Shown: in pieces, positions 1-8,584 of the stretch
How positions within the stretch are numbered: the first letter of the stretch is position 1
Layout: each line of letters begins with the position of its first letter
NCBI RefSeq assembly: GCF_009739905.1
Contig: NZ_CP034279.1
Coordinates: 3,968,001-4,032,000 of the forward strand
Source: Streptomyces ficellus
GTDB taxonomy: Bacteria > Actinomycetota > Actinomycetes > Streptomycetales > Streptomycetaceae
Direction of reading: 5' to 3'
Length of the DNA: 64,000 nt
Translations under genes and position numbers: made by a program
The notes under the pieces: model-generated
Told to the model about the DNA's origin: nothing
The model's input: the letters and a program-made list of their open reading frames with translations, nothing else
Databases searched by the model: none

Positions 1-389
1 CGCCCGGCGAGGGTGCCGGTGGCGGTGGGCTCGGCGGTCGGACCGCCGTGGCGGTGGGCGGTCCAGGTGCCGGAGATGCGGCACCCGGGGCGGACGTGGT
101 CGGCGCCCCGGCGGCAGGTCGCCGCGGCCTGCACGGTCATGGTGGCGCCGGACTGGGTGACGCACAGGGCGACGTCGGCGTACAGGCCGTGCGGGCCGCG
201 CAGCGTGCCGCCGGGGGAGCAGTGGGTGACGGGGCCGGTGGTGGCCGGGGCGGCGGCAGCTGTGGTGGTCGGTGGGGTCGGGGCGGTTGGTGTGGCCGGT
301 GGGGTGGCGTGGGCCGTGGTGACGGTCCACAGCAGCAGTACCGACGCGGCTCCCAGCGTGTACAGCCTGGTGGGGGGTCTCGTGAACAT
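1..389 (-). CDS. Secreted hypothetical protein, truncated by the window edge
   Basis: I do not recognise this gene. Reading leftwards from the ATG at 389 gives an open frame to the window edge (about 129 codons, no stop). Residues 1-28 look like a Sec signal peptide: Arg near the N-terminus, a Leu/Val-rich core and an AHA cleavage site. An Ala/Thr/Pro-rich linker follows to about residue 50, then a domain with four Cys residues (contexts THC, ALC, ATC, PGC), suggesting two disulfides in an extracellular domain. An AGGAGG ribosome site lies 6 bases before the ATG and fixes the start. The C-terminus is outside the window, so function cannot be judged. Confidence 0.7.
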   Translation of the reverse strand, partial: MFTRPPTRLYTLGAASVLLLWTVTTAHATPPATPTAPTPPTTTAAAAPATTGPVTHCSPGGTLRGPHGLYADVALCVTQSGATMTVQAAATCRRGADHVRPGCRISGTWTAHRHGGPTAEPTATGTLAG

Positions 390-506
390 CCTTGCCTCCT
401 GTTCGGTCGGCTTGGATGGTGCGGGAGCCGCGTTCCGCCGTAGTCCTCCCCACGCGGGCACTGGGCCGGTTCCGCTACGCCGGTTCACCCGGCGGGCGGA
501 GAGGCG

Positions 507-1538
507 TCACGGCACGAGGCCGGGCACGAGGCCGGGGACGAGGACCACCTTGCCCATGGTCGCCCGGGTCTCCAGGGCGCGGTGCGCGGCGGCGGCGTCG
601 GCGAGCGGGAAGCGCTGCACGGCGGGGCGCAGGCGGCCGGTGGCGGCTTCGTCGAGGGCGCGGAGTTCCAGGGTGCGGACGTCTCCGCCGGCCTTCCGCA
701 GCATGACCGGTCCGAGGACGGGCTCGGAGGTGATGCCGCGTTCGGCGAGTTCGGCGCGTTCGGCGTCGGTGAAGGTGAGCGGCTCGCCGTCGCGCAGGCC
801 CTGGCCGGACCAGCCGTACACGACGTGCTGTCCGCCCTTGCCGAGGAGGTCGACGGCCGCGCGGCCGGCGGTGCCGCCGACGCCGTCGAAGACGACGGTG
901 GCTTTCCGGTCGCCGAGGTGGGCGCGGACCTGGTCCGGCCAGTCGGGGCGGTTGTAGTCGACGGCGAGGTCGGCGCCGTTGGCCCGGACGCGGGCGGTCT
1001 TCTCGGGGCCGCCGGCGAGGCCGATGACGGTGGCGCCGGCGTTCTTGGCGTACTGGACGAGGAGGGTGCCGATGCCGCCGGCGGCGGCGGTGACCACGGC
1101 GACGCCGTCCGGGCCGAGGTCGGTGAACTGGACGATGCCCAGGGTGGTGCGTCCGGTGCCGATCATGGCGACGGCTTCGGCGTCGTCGAGGGCGGGCGGG
1201 ATCTCGTGGAGCCGGGCGGCGTCGGTGACGGCCAGTTCGGCGTAGCCGCCGGGGACCATGCCGAGGTGGGCGACGACGCGCTTGCCGAGCCAGGAGGGGT
1301 CGGTGCCCTCGCCGAGGGCGTCCACCGTGCCGGCGACCTCGCGACCGGGCACGGTGGGCAGCTCGGGCGGTACGGGGAACGGGCCGGGCTCGCCCTCGCG
1401 CAGCGCGGTGTCGAGGAGGTGCACGCCCGCGGCGGTGACCGCGATGCGGACCTGGCCGGGAGCGGGAGTGGGGTCGGGCGTCTCCTCGTACGTGAGGTTC
1501 TCGGCGGGGCCGAAGGCGTGGAGGCGGATCGCGTGCAT
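507..1538 (-). CDS. NAD(P)H:quinone oxidoreductase / zinc-type alcohol dehydrogenase family (MDR)
   Basis: A 343-residue medium-chain dehydrogenase/reductase. The N-terminal half is the GroES-like domain; it carries the PGREVAGTVDALG segment but no structural-zinc Cys cluster, which fits the zinc-independent quinone-reductase branch. The Rossmann half has AAAGGIGTLLVQYAK for NADPH binding. It probably reduces quinones or enones in the cytosol; the substrate is unknown. I chose the ATG at 1538 over an upstream in-frame start because GAGAAGAG lies just before it and family members start this way (MHAIRLHAFG). The last residues repeat GLVP twice, from a 12-base tandem duplication just before the stop. 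It is monocistronic, with a repeat-containing gap upstream. Confidence 0.88.
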   Translation of the reverse strand: MHAIRLHAFGPAENLTYEETPDPTPAPGQVRIAVTAAGVHLLDTALREGEPGPFPVPPELPTVPGREVAGTVDALGEGTDPSWLGKRVVAHLGMVPGGYAELAVTDAARLHEIPPALDDAEAVAMIGTGRTTLGIVQFTDLGPDGVAVVTAAAGGIGTLLVQYAKNAGATVIGLAGGPEKTARVRANGADLAVDYNRPDWPDQVRAHLGDRKATVVFDGVGGTAGRAAVDLLGKGGQHVVYGWSGQGLRDGEPLTFTDAERAELAERGITSEPVLGPVMLRKAGGDVRTLELRALDEAATGRLRPAVQRFPLADAAAAHRALETRATMGKVVLVPGLVPGLVP

Positions 1539-1689
1539 GGTGGGCTCTTCTCGATCGGTCGGGGTCGGTGGAGAGGAGCCTGTTACCTCGAGCTTGGTTG
1601 AGGTCAAGGGGCGCGTGCGTTGTCGGGCCGGGGTTCTCTTCGGCCGGTGCGGGCCGGTGGGCTGCCTTTGTCCCGTTCGGCCCGGGGGC

Positions 1690-1848
1690 GGTGCCTGGTA
1701 CGGGTGCGGTCCGGTGGGCTGCCGGTGGGTGGGGGCGGTGCCCCTCCGGGCTCACCTCCTCGGGGCCGGCGGCCTCGGGTTACGCGTAAGGGAGCCGTTT
1801 CGCAGCCGCCGGCCCCTGCGGGGGCGACCCTGCACGGCCCCGCCCCGG
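1690..1848 (-). repeat. Dispersed 3'-intergenic repeat, copy A
   Basis: This stretch of the 329-base gap 1539-1867, read on the minus strand, matches two other gaps in the window (8585-8828 and 45398-45680). The shared core begins GGGGCCGTGCAGGGTCGCCC, passes through CCCTnACGCGTAACC and ends near GAGCCCGGAGGGG. Copy A has diverged: its tail lacks the clean hairpin seen at 8773-8821. It lies directly 3' of the minus-strand gene ending at 1868 and in the same direction as that gene. I see no coding potential in it, and nothing else recognisable in the gap. Confidence 0.75.
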
Positions 1849-1867
1849 GCCGGTGGGCGGCCGCGGG

Positions 1868-2404
1868 TCAGGGGAGACGCGGGAAGCGGGACTGGAGGGT
1901 CCAGATCGCCGGGTTGTCCGCCAGGCCGTCGTGCATGTCGGTGAGGTCGGCGATCAGGTCGTGGAGGAAGTCGCGGGCCTCCCGGCGCAGGGCCGCGTGG
2001 TTGAACGTCAGCGGCGGCTCCTCGGCCGGCATCCAGTCGGCCTCGACGTCCACCCAGCCGAAACGGCGCTCGAAGAGCATCCGGTCCGCCGACTCGGTGA
2101 AGTCCAGCTCCGCGTACTGCGGCCCGGCCGACCGGCTGCCGCGCGGGTCGCGGTCGAGCCGCTCGACGATGTCGCACAGCGCCCACGCGAAGTCGAGCAC
2201 CGGCACCCATCCCCAGGCCGTGGACACCTCGCGGTCGGCCTTGGTGTCGGCGATGTACACGTCACCGCAGAACAGGTCGTGCCGCAGCGCGTGGACGTCC
2301 GCGTGGCGGTAGTCCGTCTGTGGCGGGTCCGGGAAGCGGCGGGAGAGGGAGTAGCCGATGTCGAGCACGTGGTCGATGGTCCCACGGCCGGGACGGGCGC
2401 TCAC
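1868..2404 (-). CDS. Conserved hypothetical protein
   Basis: I do not recognise the 178-residue product as a characterised family. It is acidic and soluble, without signal peptide or membrane segment, and rich in Asp, Trp and Arg. It carries an N-terminal HADVHALRHDLFCGDVY segment and a central acidic stretch (LDFTESADRMLFERR), and reads as one compact alpha/beta domain. It starts at a GTG at 2404, only 45 bases from the divergent Uma2 gene at 2450, so the two promoters must overlap. The frame is real by third-position G/C bias and because it is bounded by a non-coding repeat on its 3' side. Confidence 0.7.
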   Translation of the reverse strand: MSARPGRGTIDHVLDIGYSLSRRFPDPPQTDYRHADVHALRHDLFCGDVYIADTKADREVSTAWGWVPVLDFAWALCDIVERLDRDPRGSRSAGPQYAELDFTESADRMLFERRFGWVDVEADWMPAEEPPLTFNHAALRREARDFLHDLIADLTDMHDGLADNPAIWTLQSRFPRLP

Positions 2405-2449
2405 GCGCCCTACTCTGAGGGCGTCGCTCCGTATCGAAGGAGGTCCGCC

Positions 2450-3046
2450 GTGGCACTACCCGTCCCCGAGCATGAGCCGCACGCGTCCGAGTACGAGCAG
2501 CAGTACCCCGGTATGCCCGTGGAGGAAGCCTTCGAGACGTTGAATGCGGCTGCCCCCCGGGGCTGGCGCGTGGAGTTGATCGAAGGGGAGATCCACGTGA
2601 CGCCTCCTGCCAATGGCGAGCAGGAAGAGATCGTGTCCGAGGTGACCGGACAGGCACGGGACCACCGGAAGGACCTGGGACGCTACACCGGCATCGGGCT
2701 CTTCCTGCCCGATGCCTCCGTCAGCGGCCGGGTCCAGCCGGACGTCGTCCTCGCGCCCAAGGGCAGCTTCGCCGACGACGCTGAGTACCACGACGCCTCC
2801 GCCGTCCTGCTCGTCGCCGAGGTCACCTCCCGCTCCACCGCCGGCAACGACCGCGTGAAGAAGATCCGCGGGTACGCGCGCGCCGGTATCCCCGTCTACC
2901 TGCTCATCGACCGGGAGACCGAGCAGGTGGTGGTGTGCACCGAGCCGTCCGGCGAGGACTACGACACCAAGGCGGCGTACAAGCTCGGTGAGGTGGTCCC
3001 GCTGCCCGAGCCGGTCGGGTTCGACCTCGACACCGGGGCGTTCTGA
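2450..3046 (+). CDS. Uma2-family (DUF820) restriction-endonuclease-fold protein
   Basis: A 198-residue Uma2-type protein. The family has a PD-(D/E)xK nuclease-like fold and is hugely expanded in cyanobacteria and actinomycetes; its biological role is unsettled. Visible features are the PEEAFETLN-like N-terminal helix, ELIEGEI (the conserved ELIDGEL-type strand), PDVVLAPK carrying the active-site Asp, then LVAEVTSRST with the catalytic Glu and the YARAGIPVYLLID core strand. The GTG at 2450 is chosen because AAGGAGG lies 6 bases upstream; longer in-frame extensions run antisense through the neighbouring gene. Two more Uma2 genes lie at 32474-33828 but are clearly more distant from this one than from each other. 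Confidence 0.88.
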   Translation: MALPVPEHEPHASEYEQQYPGMPVEEAFETLNAAAPRGWRVELIEGEIHVTPPANGEQEEIVSEVTGQARDHRKDLGRYTGIGLFLPDASVSGRVQPDVVLAPKGSFADDAEYHDASAVLLVAEVTSRSTAGNDRVKKIRGYARAGIPVYLLIDRETEQVVVCTEPSGEDYDTKAAYKLGEVVPLPEPVGFDLDTGAF

Positions 3047-3049
3047 CGC

Positions 3050-3652
3050 TCACCGCAGCAGCCGCTGCTCCTTCGCCACCGCGACGGCGCCCGCCCGGGT
3101 GTCGACGCCGAGCTTGGTGTAGATCCGGCCCAGGTGGGTCTTGACGGTCGCCTCGCTGATGAACAGCGCGCGGGCGATCTCGCGGTTGCCGAGGCCCCGC
3201 GCGAGCTGGCCCAGGATGTCGAGCTCGCGGGCGGTGAGCGCGGGGGCCGCCGCACGGCGGACGGCGACCGGGGCGGACAGGGAGGGGCGGCCCGCCGCGG
3301 CGGCGTGGATCGCGGCGAACAGCTCCTCCGGGCGTTCGGCCTTCAGGAGGTAGCCGGTGGCCCCGGCGCCGATCGCGCGGGTGACGTCGGCGTCCGTGTC
3401 GTAGGTGGTCAGGACCAGGACGCGGACCTCGGGGGAGGCGATGCGGCGGGTGGCCTCGACGCCGTCGATGCCCGGGCCGAGCTGGAGGTCCATCAGGACG
3501 ACGTCCGGCCGCAGCTTGGCGGCCATCGCGACGGCCTCCTCACCGCTGCCCGCCTCGCCGACGACCTCGATGCCGGGCGCGCTGCCGAGGAGCGCCAGAA
3601 GCCCGGCGCGTACGACCGCGTGGTCGTCGCACAGCAGGATGCGGACCGTCAC
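3050..3652 (-). CDS. senR: NarL/LuxR-family response regulator, SenR-like
   Basis: A 200-residue two-component response regulator. The receiver domain (about 1-120) has the acidic pair DD at 9-10, the phospho-acceptor Asp55 in VVLMDLQ, Thr in LVLTTYD and Lys in GYLLKAE. The C-terminal LuxR-type helix-turn-helix (about 138-187) contains LTARELDIL and SEATVKTHLGRIYTKLGV. Its start overlaps the end of the histidine kinase gene by 4 bases (ATGA), so the pair is translationally coupled. With the secreted heme-binding-type gene encoded divergently at 4866, the trio matches the SenS-SenR-HbpS redox system described in Streptomyces reticuli. The name rests on this arrangement plus domain match, not on a search. 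Confidence 0.85.
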   Translation of the reverse strand: MTVRILLCDDHAVVRAGLLALLGSAPGIEVVGEAGSGEEAVAMAAKLRPDVVLMDLQLGPGIDGVEATRRIASPEVRVLVLTTYDTDADVTRAIGAGATGYLLKAERPEELFAAIHAAAAGRPSLSAPVAVRRAAAPALTARELDILGQLARGLGNREIARALFISEATVKTHLGRIYTKLGVDTRAGAVAVAKEQRLLR

Positions 3653-4761
3653 CGGGGCTCCTCCAGGGGGATCGACACGGACAGGACGGTGCCCTCGCCG
3701 GGTGCGGACTCGACGGTCAGGGTGCCGCCGAGCTGCTCGGCGCGGGCCCGGATCGCGGGCAGGCCGTGGCCCCGGCCGCCGGAGGGCGCCACGGTGCGGG
3801 AGTCGAAGCCGCGCCCGTCGTCGGCGATGTCGAGGACCACCTGGTCGTCCAGGTACGTCAGGGTCAGCGCGGCGGACGTGGCGCCGGCGTGCTCGGTCAC
3901 GTTGGCGAGGGCGCCCTGGGCGATCCGCAGCAGCGCCGCGCCCACCCGGTCCGGCAGGGCCACCGCGGGGCCGTCGGTCCGGAAGCCGACCGGGAGGTTC
4001 GCCGACTCACGGGCGGCCAGCGCGCGCAGCGCGTCCTCCAGGCCGCCGCCCCCGGCGAGGTCGGCGGGCGCCAGGTCGTGCACGAACCGGCGGGCCTCGG
4101 CCAGGCTGCGCTCGGCGGTCGACGCCGCCGTACGGACGTGGCGGCGGGCGGCCGCCGGGTCGGCGTCCCAGGTGCGGTCGGCGGCCTGGAGCAGCATGCG
4201 CTGGCTGGACAGGCCCTGGGTGAGGCTGTCGTGGATCTCCATCGACAGGCGCTGCCGCTCGGCGAGGGTGCCCTCGCGGCGCTCGGTGGCGGCCAGCCGC
4301 TCCGCCTGCCGCTGCGCGTGCACGAACACGGCCGTGGCGATCGCGGCGACGGCCGGCGGGGCGATCAGCAGGTTCGGGTCGAGGACGCCGTCGGCGAGCC
4401 GGAGCTGGGCGGCCACCACGAACACCGTCAGCAGGGCGACCAGGACGAGCGCGGCGCGCGGCGGCAGCGTCCGCAGCCCGCTGTAGAACAACGGCACCGC
4501 GCACCACGCGAAGCTCGGCGCCAGCACCACCAGCACCATCCACACGGCGACCACCGTGCACAGCCACGCCAGGCGGCGCGGCACGGGCAGCACGTACAGC
4601 ACCGCCAGGGCCGCCGACAGCGCCACCACCCAGGGGCCCAGGTCCAGCCACGGGTGCCGCAGCAGGAACCTCGCGAGCGAGGCGCCCAGCAGCGCGAAGA
4701 ACGCGGCGTGCAGCACCCGGGCGAGCCATCGGGCGTCGGGGTCCCGCTCCACGTCCACCAC
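3649..4761 (-). CDS. senS: Sensor histidine kinase with five N-terminal membrane segments, SenS-like
   Basis: A 370-residue HisKA_3-type membrane kinase. About five hydrophobic segments occupy residues 17-148 with almost no extracytoplasmic loop, as reported for SenS. The phospho-accepting H177 lies in MEIHDSLTQGLSS. The HATPase domain has the N-box (ALANVTEHA) and the G-boxes DIADDGRGF and RGHGLPAIRARAEQLGG. The known S. reticuli SenS is activated through extracellular HbpS and phosphorylates SenR; the same job is inferred here from gene order. The start is uncertain: GTG codons occur at 4761, 4758 and 4752, and a GAGGAG motif abutting 4761 is better spaced for 4752. Confidence 0.85.
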   Translation of the reverse strand: MVDVERDPDARWLARVLHAAFFALLGASLARFLLRHPWLDLGPWVVALSAALAVLYVLPVPRRLAWLCTVVAVWMVLVVLAPSFAWCAVPLFYSGLRTLPPRAALVLVALLTVFVVAAQLRLADGVLDPNLLIAPPAVAAIATAVFVHAQRQAERLAATERREGTLAERQRLSMEIHDSLTQGLSSQRMLLQAADRTWDADPAAARRHVRTAASTAERSLAEARRFVHDLAPADLAGGGGLEDALRALAARESANLPVGFRTDGPAVALPDRVGAALLRIAQGALANVTEHAGATSAALTLTYLDDQVVLDIADDGRGFDSRTVAPSGGRGHGLPAIRARAEQLGGTLTVESAPGEGTVLSVSIPLEEPR

Positions 4762-4865
4762 TCCTCGTACCGGATCTCCGCGTCCATCCTCACCCGGCCG
4801 CCCCCCTCCGGCATCAACCGATCGGCTGACCCCGGGCCCCCGGTTCCGCCCCCACGATCGAAGAC

Positions 4866-5435
4866 ATGACGAAGCACCCGAAGAAGAAGACGTCGCTGCG
4901 CACCCGCCTGCTGACCGGCACCGTCGCCGCCGCCGCGCTCGGCGCCGGGACGTTCGGCGCCGTGTCCGCGACCGCCGCCGAACCGGCCCCTACGCAGACG
5001 CCCGCCGCGGCCACCGCCCAGCCCCGCGACCTGACGCAGTCCACGCACCTGACGATCGACGCCGCCACCCGGGCCGCGCAGGCCGCCCTGGACGCCGCCG
5101 AGCGCGAGAACCAGCGCGTCACCGTCGCCGTCGTCGACCGCAACGGCAACACGGTCGTCACCCTCCGCGGCGACGGCGCCGGACCCCAGTCGTACGAGTC
5201 GGCCGAGCGCAAGGCGTACACCGCCGTCTCCTGGGACGCCCCCACGTCCGAGCTGGCCAAGCGCCTGGAGTCGGCGCCGAACCTCAAGGACATCCCCGGC
5301 ACCCTGTTCCTCGCGGGCGGCGCGCCCGTCACCGCCAAGGGCGCGCCGATAGCCGGGATCGGCGTGGCCGGTGCGCCCAGCGGCGCCCTCGACGAGAAGT
5401 TCGCCCAGGCGGGCGTGGCCGCGCTCAGCCGCTGA
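4866..5435 (+). CDS. hbpS: Secreted HbpS/GlcG-family heme-binding redox sensor protein
   Basis: A 189-residue secreted protein of the GlcG/HbpS (DUF336) family. A Lys-rich N-terminus (MTKHPKKK) and a hydrophobic Ala/Gly core end near residue 38 (SATAAEPA), a Sec-type signal peptide. The mature domain shows the family strand VTVAVVDRNGNTVVTLRGDG, the helix SAERKAYTAVSW and the Gly-rich GGAPVTAKGAPIAGIGVAGA. S. reticuli HbpS forms octamers, binds heme and iron, and modulates the kinase SenS under oxidative stress. Here it lies divergently next to a SenS/SenR-like pair with a 104-base shared promoter gap. Heme binding by this copy is inferred. Confidence 0.85.
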   Translation: MTKHPKKKTSLRTRLLTGTVAAAALGAGTFGAVSATAAEPAPTQTPAAATAQPRDLTQSTHLTIDAATRAAQAALDAAERENQRVTVAVVDRNGNTVVTLRGDGAGPQSYESAERKAYTAVSWDAPTSELAKRLESAPNLKDIPGTLFLAGGAPVTAKGAPIAGIGVAGAPSGALDEKFAQAGVAALSR

Positions 5436-5455
5436 CCCCGGCTTACGATCACCGG

Positions 5456-6844
5456 ATGGACCCTCGCCGACCCCCTGCCCTCGCCGCCGTCGCCCTGCTC
5501 GTCGCCGCCGCCCTCACCGGCTGCACCGGCGACGAGCGGGGCACGGGGGCGAGGGCGGAGCCGGGTGCGGCCGGGGTCGGCGACCCGTACTTCCCGAAGC
5601 TCGGCAACGGCGGGTACGACGTACGCCACTACGCCCTGACCCTCTCCTACGAACCGGGCACCAACCGCCTCACCGGCACCGCCGACATCACGGCCCGCGC
5701 CACCCAGCCGCTCAGCGCCTTCAACCTCGACCTCACCGGCCTCACCGTGCACAGCGCCACCGTCGCCGGCGCCCCCGCCACCGTCCGCCGCTCCGGCGGC
5801 GAACTGACCCTGCGGCCCGCCGAGGACATCGCTGACGGCGCCACCTTCCGCACCGTCGTCCGCTACTCCGGGGCGCCGGCCACGATCACCGACGCCGAGG
5901 GGGCGCGGGAGGGCTGGCTGCGGACCGCCGACGGCGGCGTCGCGCTCGGCGAGCCCACCGGCTCCACGGCCTGGTTCCCGGGCAACCACCACCCGTCCGA
6001 CAAGGCCACGTACGAAGTCGCCGTCACCGTGCCCCACGGCCACCGCGCCGTCTCCAACGGCGAACTGACGGAGCACCGCACCGCCGGCGGCCGCGACACG
6101 TTCGTATGGCGCTCCGCCGAGCCGATGGCGAGCTACCTCGCGACGATCGCCGTCGGCCGGTATGAGACGAAGAGCTCCCGTACCCCGTCCGGCCTCCCCG
6201 TCCACACCGCCGCCCGCGGGGAAGCGACCCTCCTCGACCGGATCCCCGAGCTGCTCGCCTGGACCACCGGGAAGTTCGGCCCGTACCCCTTCTCCTCCAC
6301 CGGCGCCATCGTCGACACCACGGTGGACGTCGGCTACGCCCTGGAGACGCAGAGCCGGCCCTTCTTCGACAAGAACACCTTCGAGCCCTCGACACTGGTG
6401 CACGAACTCGCCCACCAGTGGTACGGCAACTCCGTCTCGCCGAAGTCATGGCGGGACATGTGGCTGAACGAGAGCTTCGCGACGTACGCCGAATGGCTGT
6501 ACGCGGAGGAGTTCGACGACAAGCCCGTGCAGGAGAGCTTCGACGAGGTGTTCGCCGACGACGAGAACTGGGCGTTCCCGCCGGCCGCGCCGCCCACCCC
6601 CGAGGACCTCTCGGGACCACCGGTCTACGGCCGGGGCGCGATGGTCCTCCACAAGGTCCGGCAGGCCGTCGGTGACGACGCCTTCTCCGGCATCCTGCGC
6701 GGCTGGGCGGCCAAGCACCGGCACGCCAACGCCTCGACACGGGACTTCACCACCTACGTCGAGGACGTGTCCGGCGAGGACCTGACGGACCTGTGGGACG
6801 TGTGGCTGTACGGGGACGACCGCCCTACAGACCCTTCCGCATGA
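5456..6844 (+). CDS. M1-family zinc metallopeptidase, lipoprotein
   Basis: A 462-residue membrane-attached aminopeptidase-type enzyme. The N-terminus is a lipoprotein signal ending LTGC with the acylated Cys at 23. A beta-rich M1 N-terminal domain (about 45-235) precedes the thermolysin-like domain, where HELAH at 316-320 and E339 in WLNES form the HExxH-x18-E zinc site. The GxMEN-type exopeptidase motif is replaced by VGYALETQS, so the exact specificity is unclear. It lacks the long C-terminal ERAP-like domains of 850-residue M1 enzymes; short forms are common in actinomycetes. The ATG at 5456 is 20 bases after hbpS, so co-transcription is possible. Its 3' end overlaps the convergent acetyltransferase by 20 bases. 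Confidence 0.9.
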   Translation: MDPRRPPALAAVALLVAAALTGCTGDERGTGARAEPGAAGVGDPYFPKLGNGGYDVRHYALTLSYEPGTNRLTGTADITARATQPLSAFNLDLTGLTVHSATVAGAPATVRRSGGELTLRPAEDIADGATFRTVVRYSGAPATITDAEGAREGWLRTADGGVALGEPTGSTAWFPGNHHPSDKATYEVAVTVPHGHRAVSNGELTEHRTAGGRDTFVWRSAEPMASYLATIAVGRYETKSSRTPSGLPVHTAARGEATLLDRIPELLAWTTGKFGPYPFSSTGAIVDTTVDVGYALETQSRPFFDKNTFEPSTLVHELAHQWYGNSVSPKSWRDMWLNESFATYAEWLYAEEFDDKPVQESFDEVFADDENWAFPPAAPPTPEDLSGPPVYGRGAMVLHKVRQAVGDDAFSGILRGWAAKHRHANASTRDFTTYVEDVSGEDLTDLWDVWLYGDDRPTDPSA

Positions 6845-7340
6845 CGACGCAGTCCCGGCCGAGCCGCCGGTCCGGACGGCGGTCGATCTCCTCGTAGCCG
6901 AGGGCGCGCCAGAAGGCGGCGGCCTTCACGTTGTTCTCCAGCACCGCGAGCCGGAGGCCCTTCCTGCCCAGCTCCCGGAACCGCTTCTCGACGATCTCGG
7001 CCAGCTCCCGGCCGAAGCCGGCCCGGTGCTCACGGGCGTGGACCATCAGCAGGCCGATCCAGGGGTCCGGGTCGTCCGGGTCGTCGGGGTGCTGGGCGCG
7101 GGTCACCGAGATGCCGATGACGTGCCCGGCCGAACGGGCCAGCAGCACCTCGGTGTCCGGGTGCACCAGCTCCTCGGCGAGCGAGGCGGCGACCTGCTCG
7201 GGCCGGATGTCGTCGGGGTCCGGGAAGTCCCCGCTGAGCTGCTGGAACTCGCGGTTCGACGCGTAGAGCCCGGTCAGTTCGGTGAGGAGCGGGCCGGGCA
7301 GCGCGCCCTCCTCGCCGCCCTCCAGCGGTTCGACGATCAT
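6825..7340 (-). CDS. GNAT-family N-acetyltransferase
   Basis: A 171-residue acetyltransferase. The acetyl-CoA motif A region shows LLMVHAREHRAGFGRELAEIVEKRF, where a variant of the (R/Q)xxGxG/A loop is RAGFG, followed by LRLAVLENNVKAAAFWRALGY, the typical GNAT motif B. The substrate is unknown. The ATG at 7340 is preferred to an upstream in-frame start at 7388, whose extra 16 residues look non-native (Ala/Pro rich). The gene is convergent with the M1 peptidase and overlaps its last 20 bases; terD follows upstream on the same strand after 60 bases and may be co-transcribed. Confidence 0.85.
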   Translation of the reverse strand: MIVEPLEGGEEGALPGPLLTELTGLYASNREFQQLSGDFPDPDDIRPEQVAASLAEELVHPDTEVLLARSAGHVIGISVTRAQHPDDPDDPDPWIGLLMVHAREHRAGFGRELAEIVEKRFRELGRKGLRLAVLENNVKAAAFWRALGYEEIDRRPDRRLGRDCVVMRKGL

Positions 7341-7400
7341 GCGGAAACAGTAGGGCCCCGGCGCGGACTTCGCCGCCGGGGCCGCCACGTGCGGGCCGGG

Positions 7401-7976
7401 TCAGATGTTGACGCCGAAGTCGCGGGCGATGCCCTCCAGGCCGGAGGCGTAGCCCTGGCCGACGGCGCGGAACTTCCACTCGGCGCCGTTGCGGTACAGC
7501 TCGCCGAAGACCATGGCGGTCTCGGTGGCCGCGTCCTCGCTCAGGTCGTAGCGCGCGATCTCGGCGCCGCCGGCCTGGTTGACGATGCGGATGTAGGCGT
7601 TGCGGACCTGGCCGAAGTTCTGCGAGCGGGTGACCGCGTCGTAGATGGAGACCGGGAAGACGATCTTGTCCACGTTCGCCGGCAGACCCGCCAGGTTCAC
7701 GTTGATCTGCTCGTCGTCGCCGCCGCCCTCGCCGGTGCGGTTGTCACCGGTGTGGACGATGGTCTGGTCCGGGGTGGACTTGTTGTTGAAGAAGACGAAG
7801 TGGGCGTCCGAGGCGACCTTGCCCGCCTGGTCGACGCCGATGGCGGACGCGTCGAGGTCGAAGTCGGTGCCGGTGGTGGTACGGACGTCCCAGCCGAGCC
7901 CCACAGTGACGGCGGTCAGACCCGGCGCCTCCTTGGTCAGCGAGACGTTGCCGCCCTTGGACAGGCTTACAGCCAT
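7401..7976 (-). CDS. terD: TerD-family calcium-binding stress protein
   Basis: A 191-residue TerD-domain protein of full family length. It begins MAVSLSKGGNVSLTKEAPGL and carries LGWDVRTTTGTDFDLDASA, the first acidic Ca-binding segment, and DNRTGEGGGDDEQI, the second, both canonical for TerD. TerD proteins are cytosolic, bind Ca2+ and associate with tellurite resistance and stress or differentiation phenotypes in Streptomyces; the molecular action is not settled. AAAGGGA precedes the ATG. The gene stands alone on its 5' side, divergent from arfB across 116 bases. Confidence 0.93.
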   Translation of the reverse strand: MAVSLSKGGNVSLTKEAPGLTAVTVGLGWDVRTTTGTDFDLDASAIGVDQAGKVASDAHFVFFNNKSTPDQTIVHTGDNRTGEGGGDDEQINVNLAGLPANVDKIVFPVSIYDAVTRSQNFGQVRNAYIRIVNQAGGAEIARYDLSEDAATETAMVFGELYRNGAEWKFRAVGQGYASGLEGIARDFGVNI

Positions 7977-8092
7977 GGAGAGTCCCTTTCCTCGAACCTA
8001 GCGTCGTACCCGATAACGCGTGACGCGGCGGGCTGGTTCCACCTCCGTAAAACGGGGTGACGTGACCGTGTCCGGACAGGGACCATGGAGGC

Positions 8093-8521
8093 ATGTCCGG
8101 TCCCCATGTCATCCGCGGTTCGGTCTCCCTGCCGGAGGCCGAGCTGATGTGGCGTTTCTCCAGGTCGTCCGGGCCGGGCGGGCAGCACGTCAACACCAGC
8201 GACTCGCAGGTGGAGCTGCGGTTCGACCTGGCGGGTACGGAAGCGCTGCCTCCGGTCTGGAAGGAGCGCGCCCTGGAGCGCCTGGCGTCGCGGCTGGTCG
8301 ACGGGGTGCTCACCGTCCGCGCCTCGGACCACCGCTCGCAGTGGCGCAACCGCGAGACGGCGGCGGTGCGGCTGGCGGCCCTGCTGGCCGAGGCGACGGC
8401 GCCGCCGCCGAAGCCGCGGCGCCCGACGAAGATCCCGCGCGGGATCAACGAGCGGCGGCTGCGGCAGAAGAAGCAGCGCGGGGAGACCAAACGGGGCCGG
8501 TCGTCCCGCGACTGGACGTAA
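8093..8521 (+). CDS. arfB: Peptidyl-tRNA hydrolase ArfB-like (codon-independent ribosome rescue)
   Basis: A 142-residue class I release-factor-like protein without a stop-codon recognition domain. The catalytic GGQ is in SSGPGGQHVNTSDSQVELRF (about residues 28-47), and the C-terminal tail from about 105 is strongly basic (many Arg/Lys), the part that in ArfB enters the empty mRNA channel. It releases peptides from stalled ribosomes. The length matches the family. A GGAGG lies very close to the ATG, an unusually short spacing, but no better in-frame start is visible. Its 3' side holds repeat copy B. Confidence 0.92.
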   Translation: MSGPHVIRGSVSLPEAELMWRFSRSSGPGGQHVNTSDSQVELRFDLAGTEALPPVWKERALERLASRLVDGVLTVRASDHRSQWRNRETAAVRLAALLAEATAPPPKPRRPTKIPRGINERRLRQKKQRGETKRGRSSRDWT

Positions 8522-8584
8522 CCCCGTCCGCACCCGCCGTACCACCGGGGTGGGGCCGTGCCCCAACCCACCCCCGCCCGCAGT

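Noticed and set aside
7755..7775. dre-like GGTCTGGTCC inside terD
   Set aside because: Lacks the TAG centre and lies within coding sequence.
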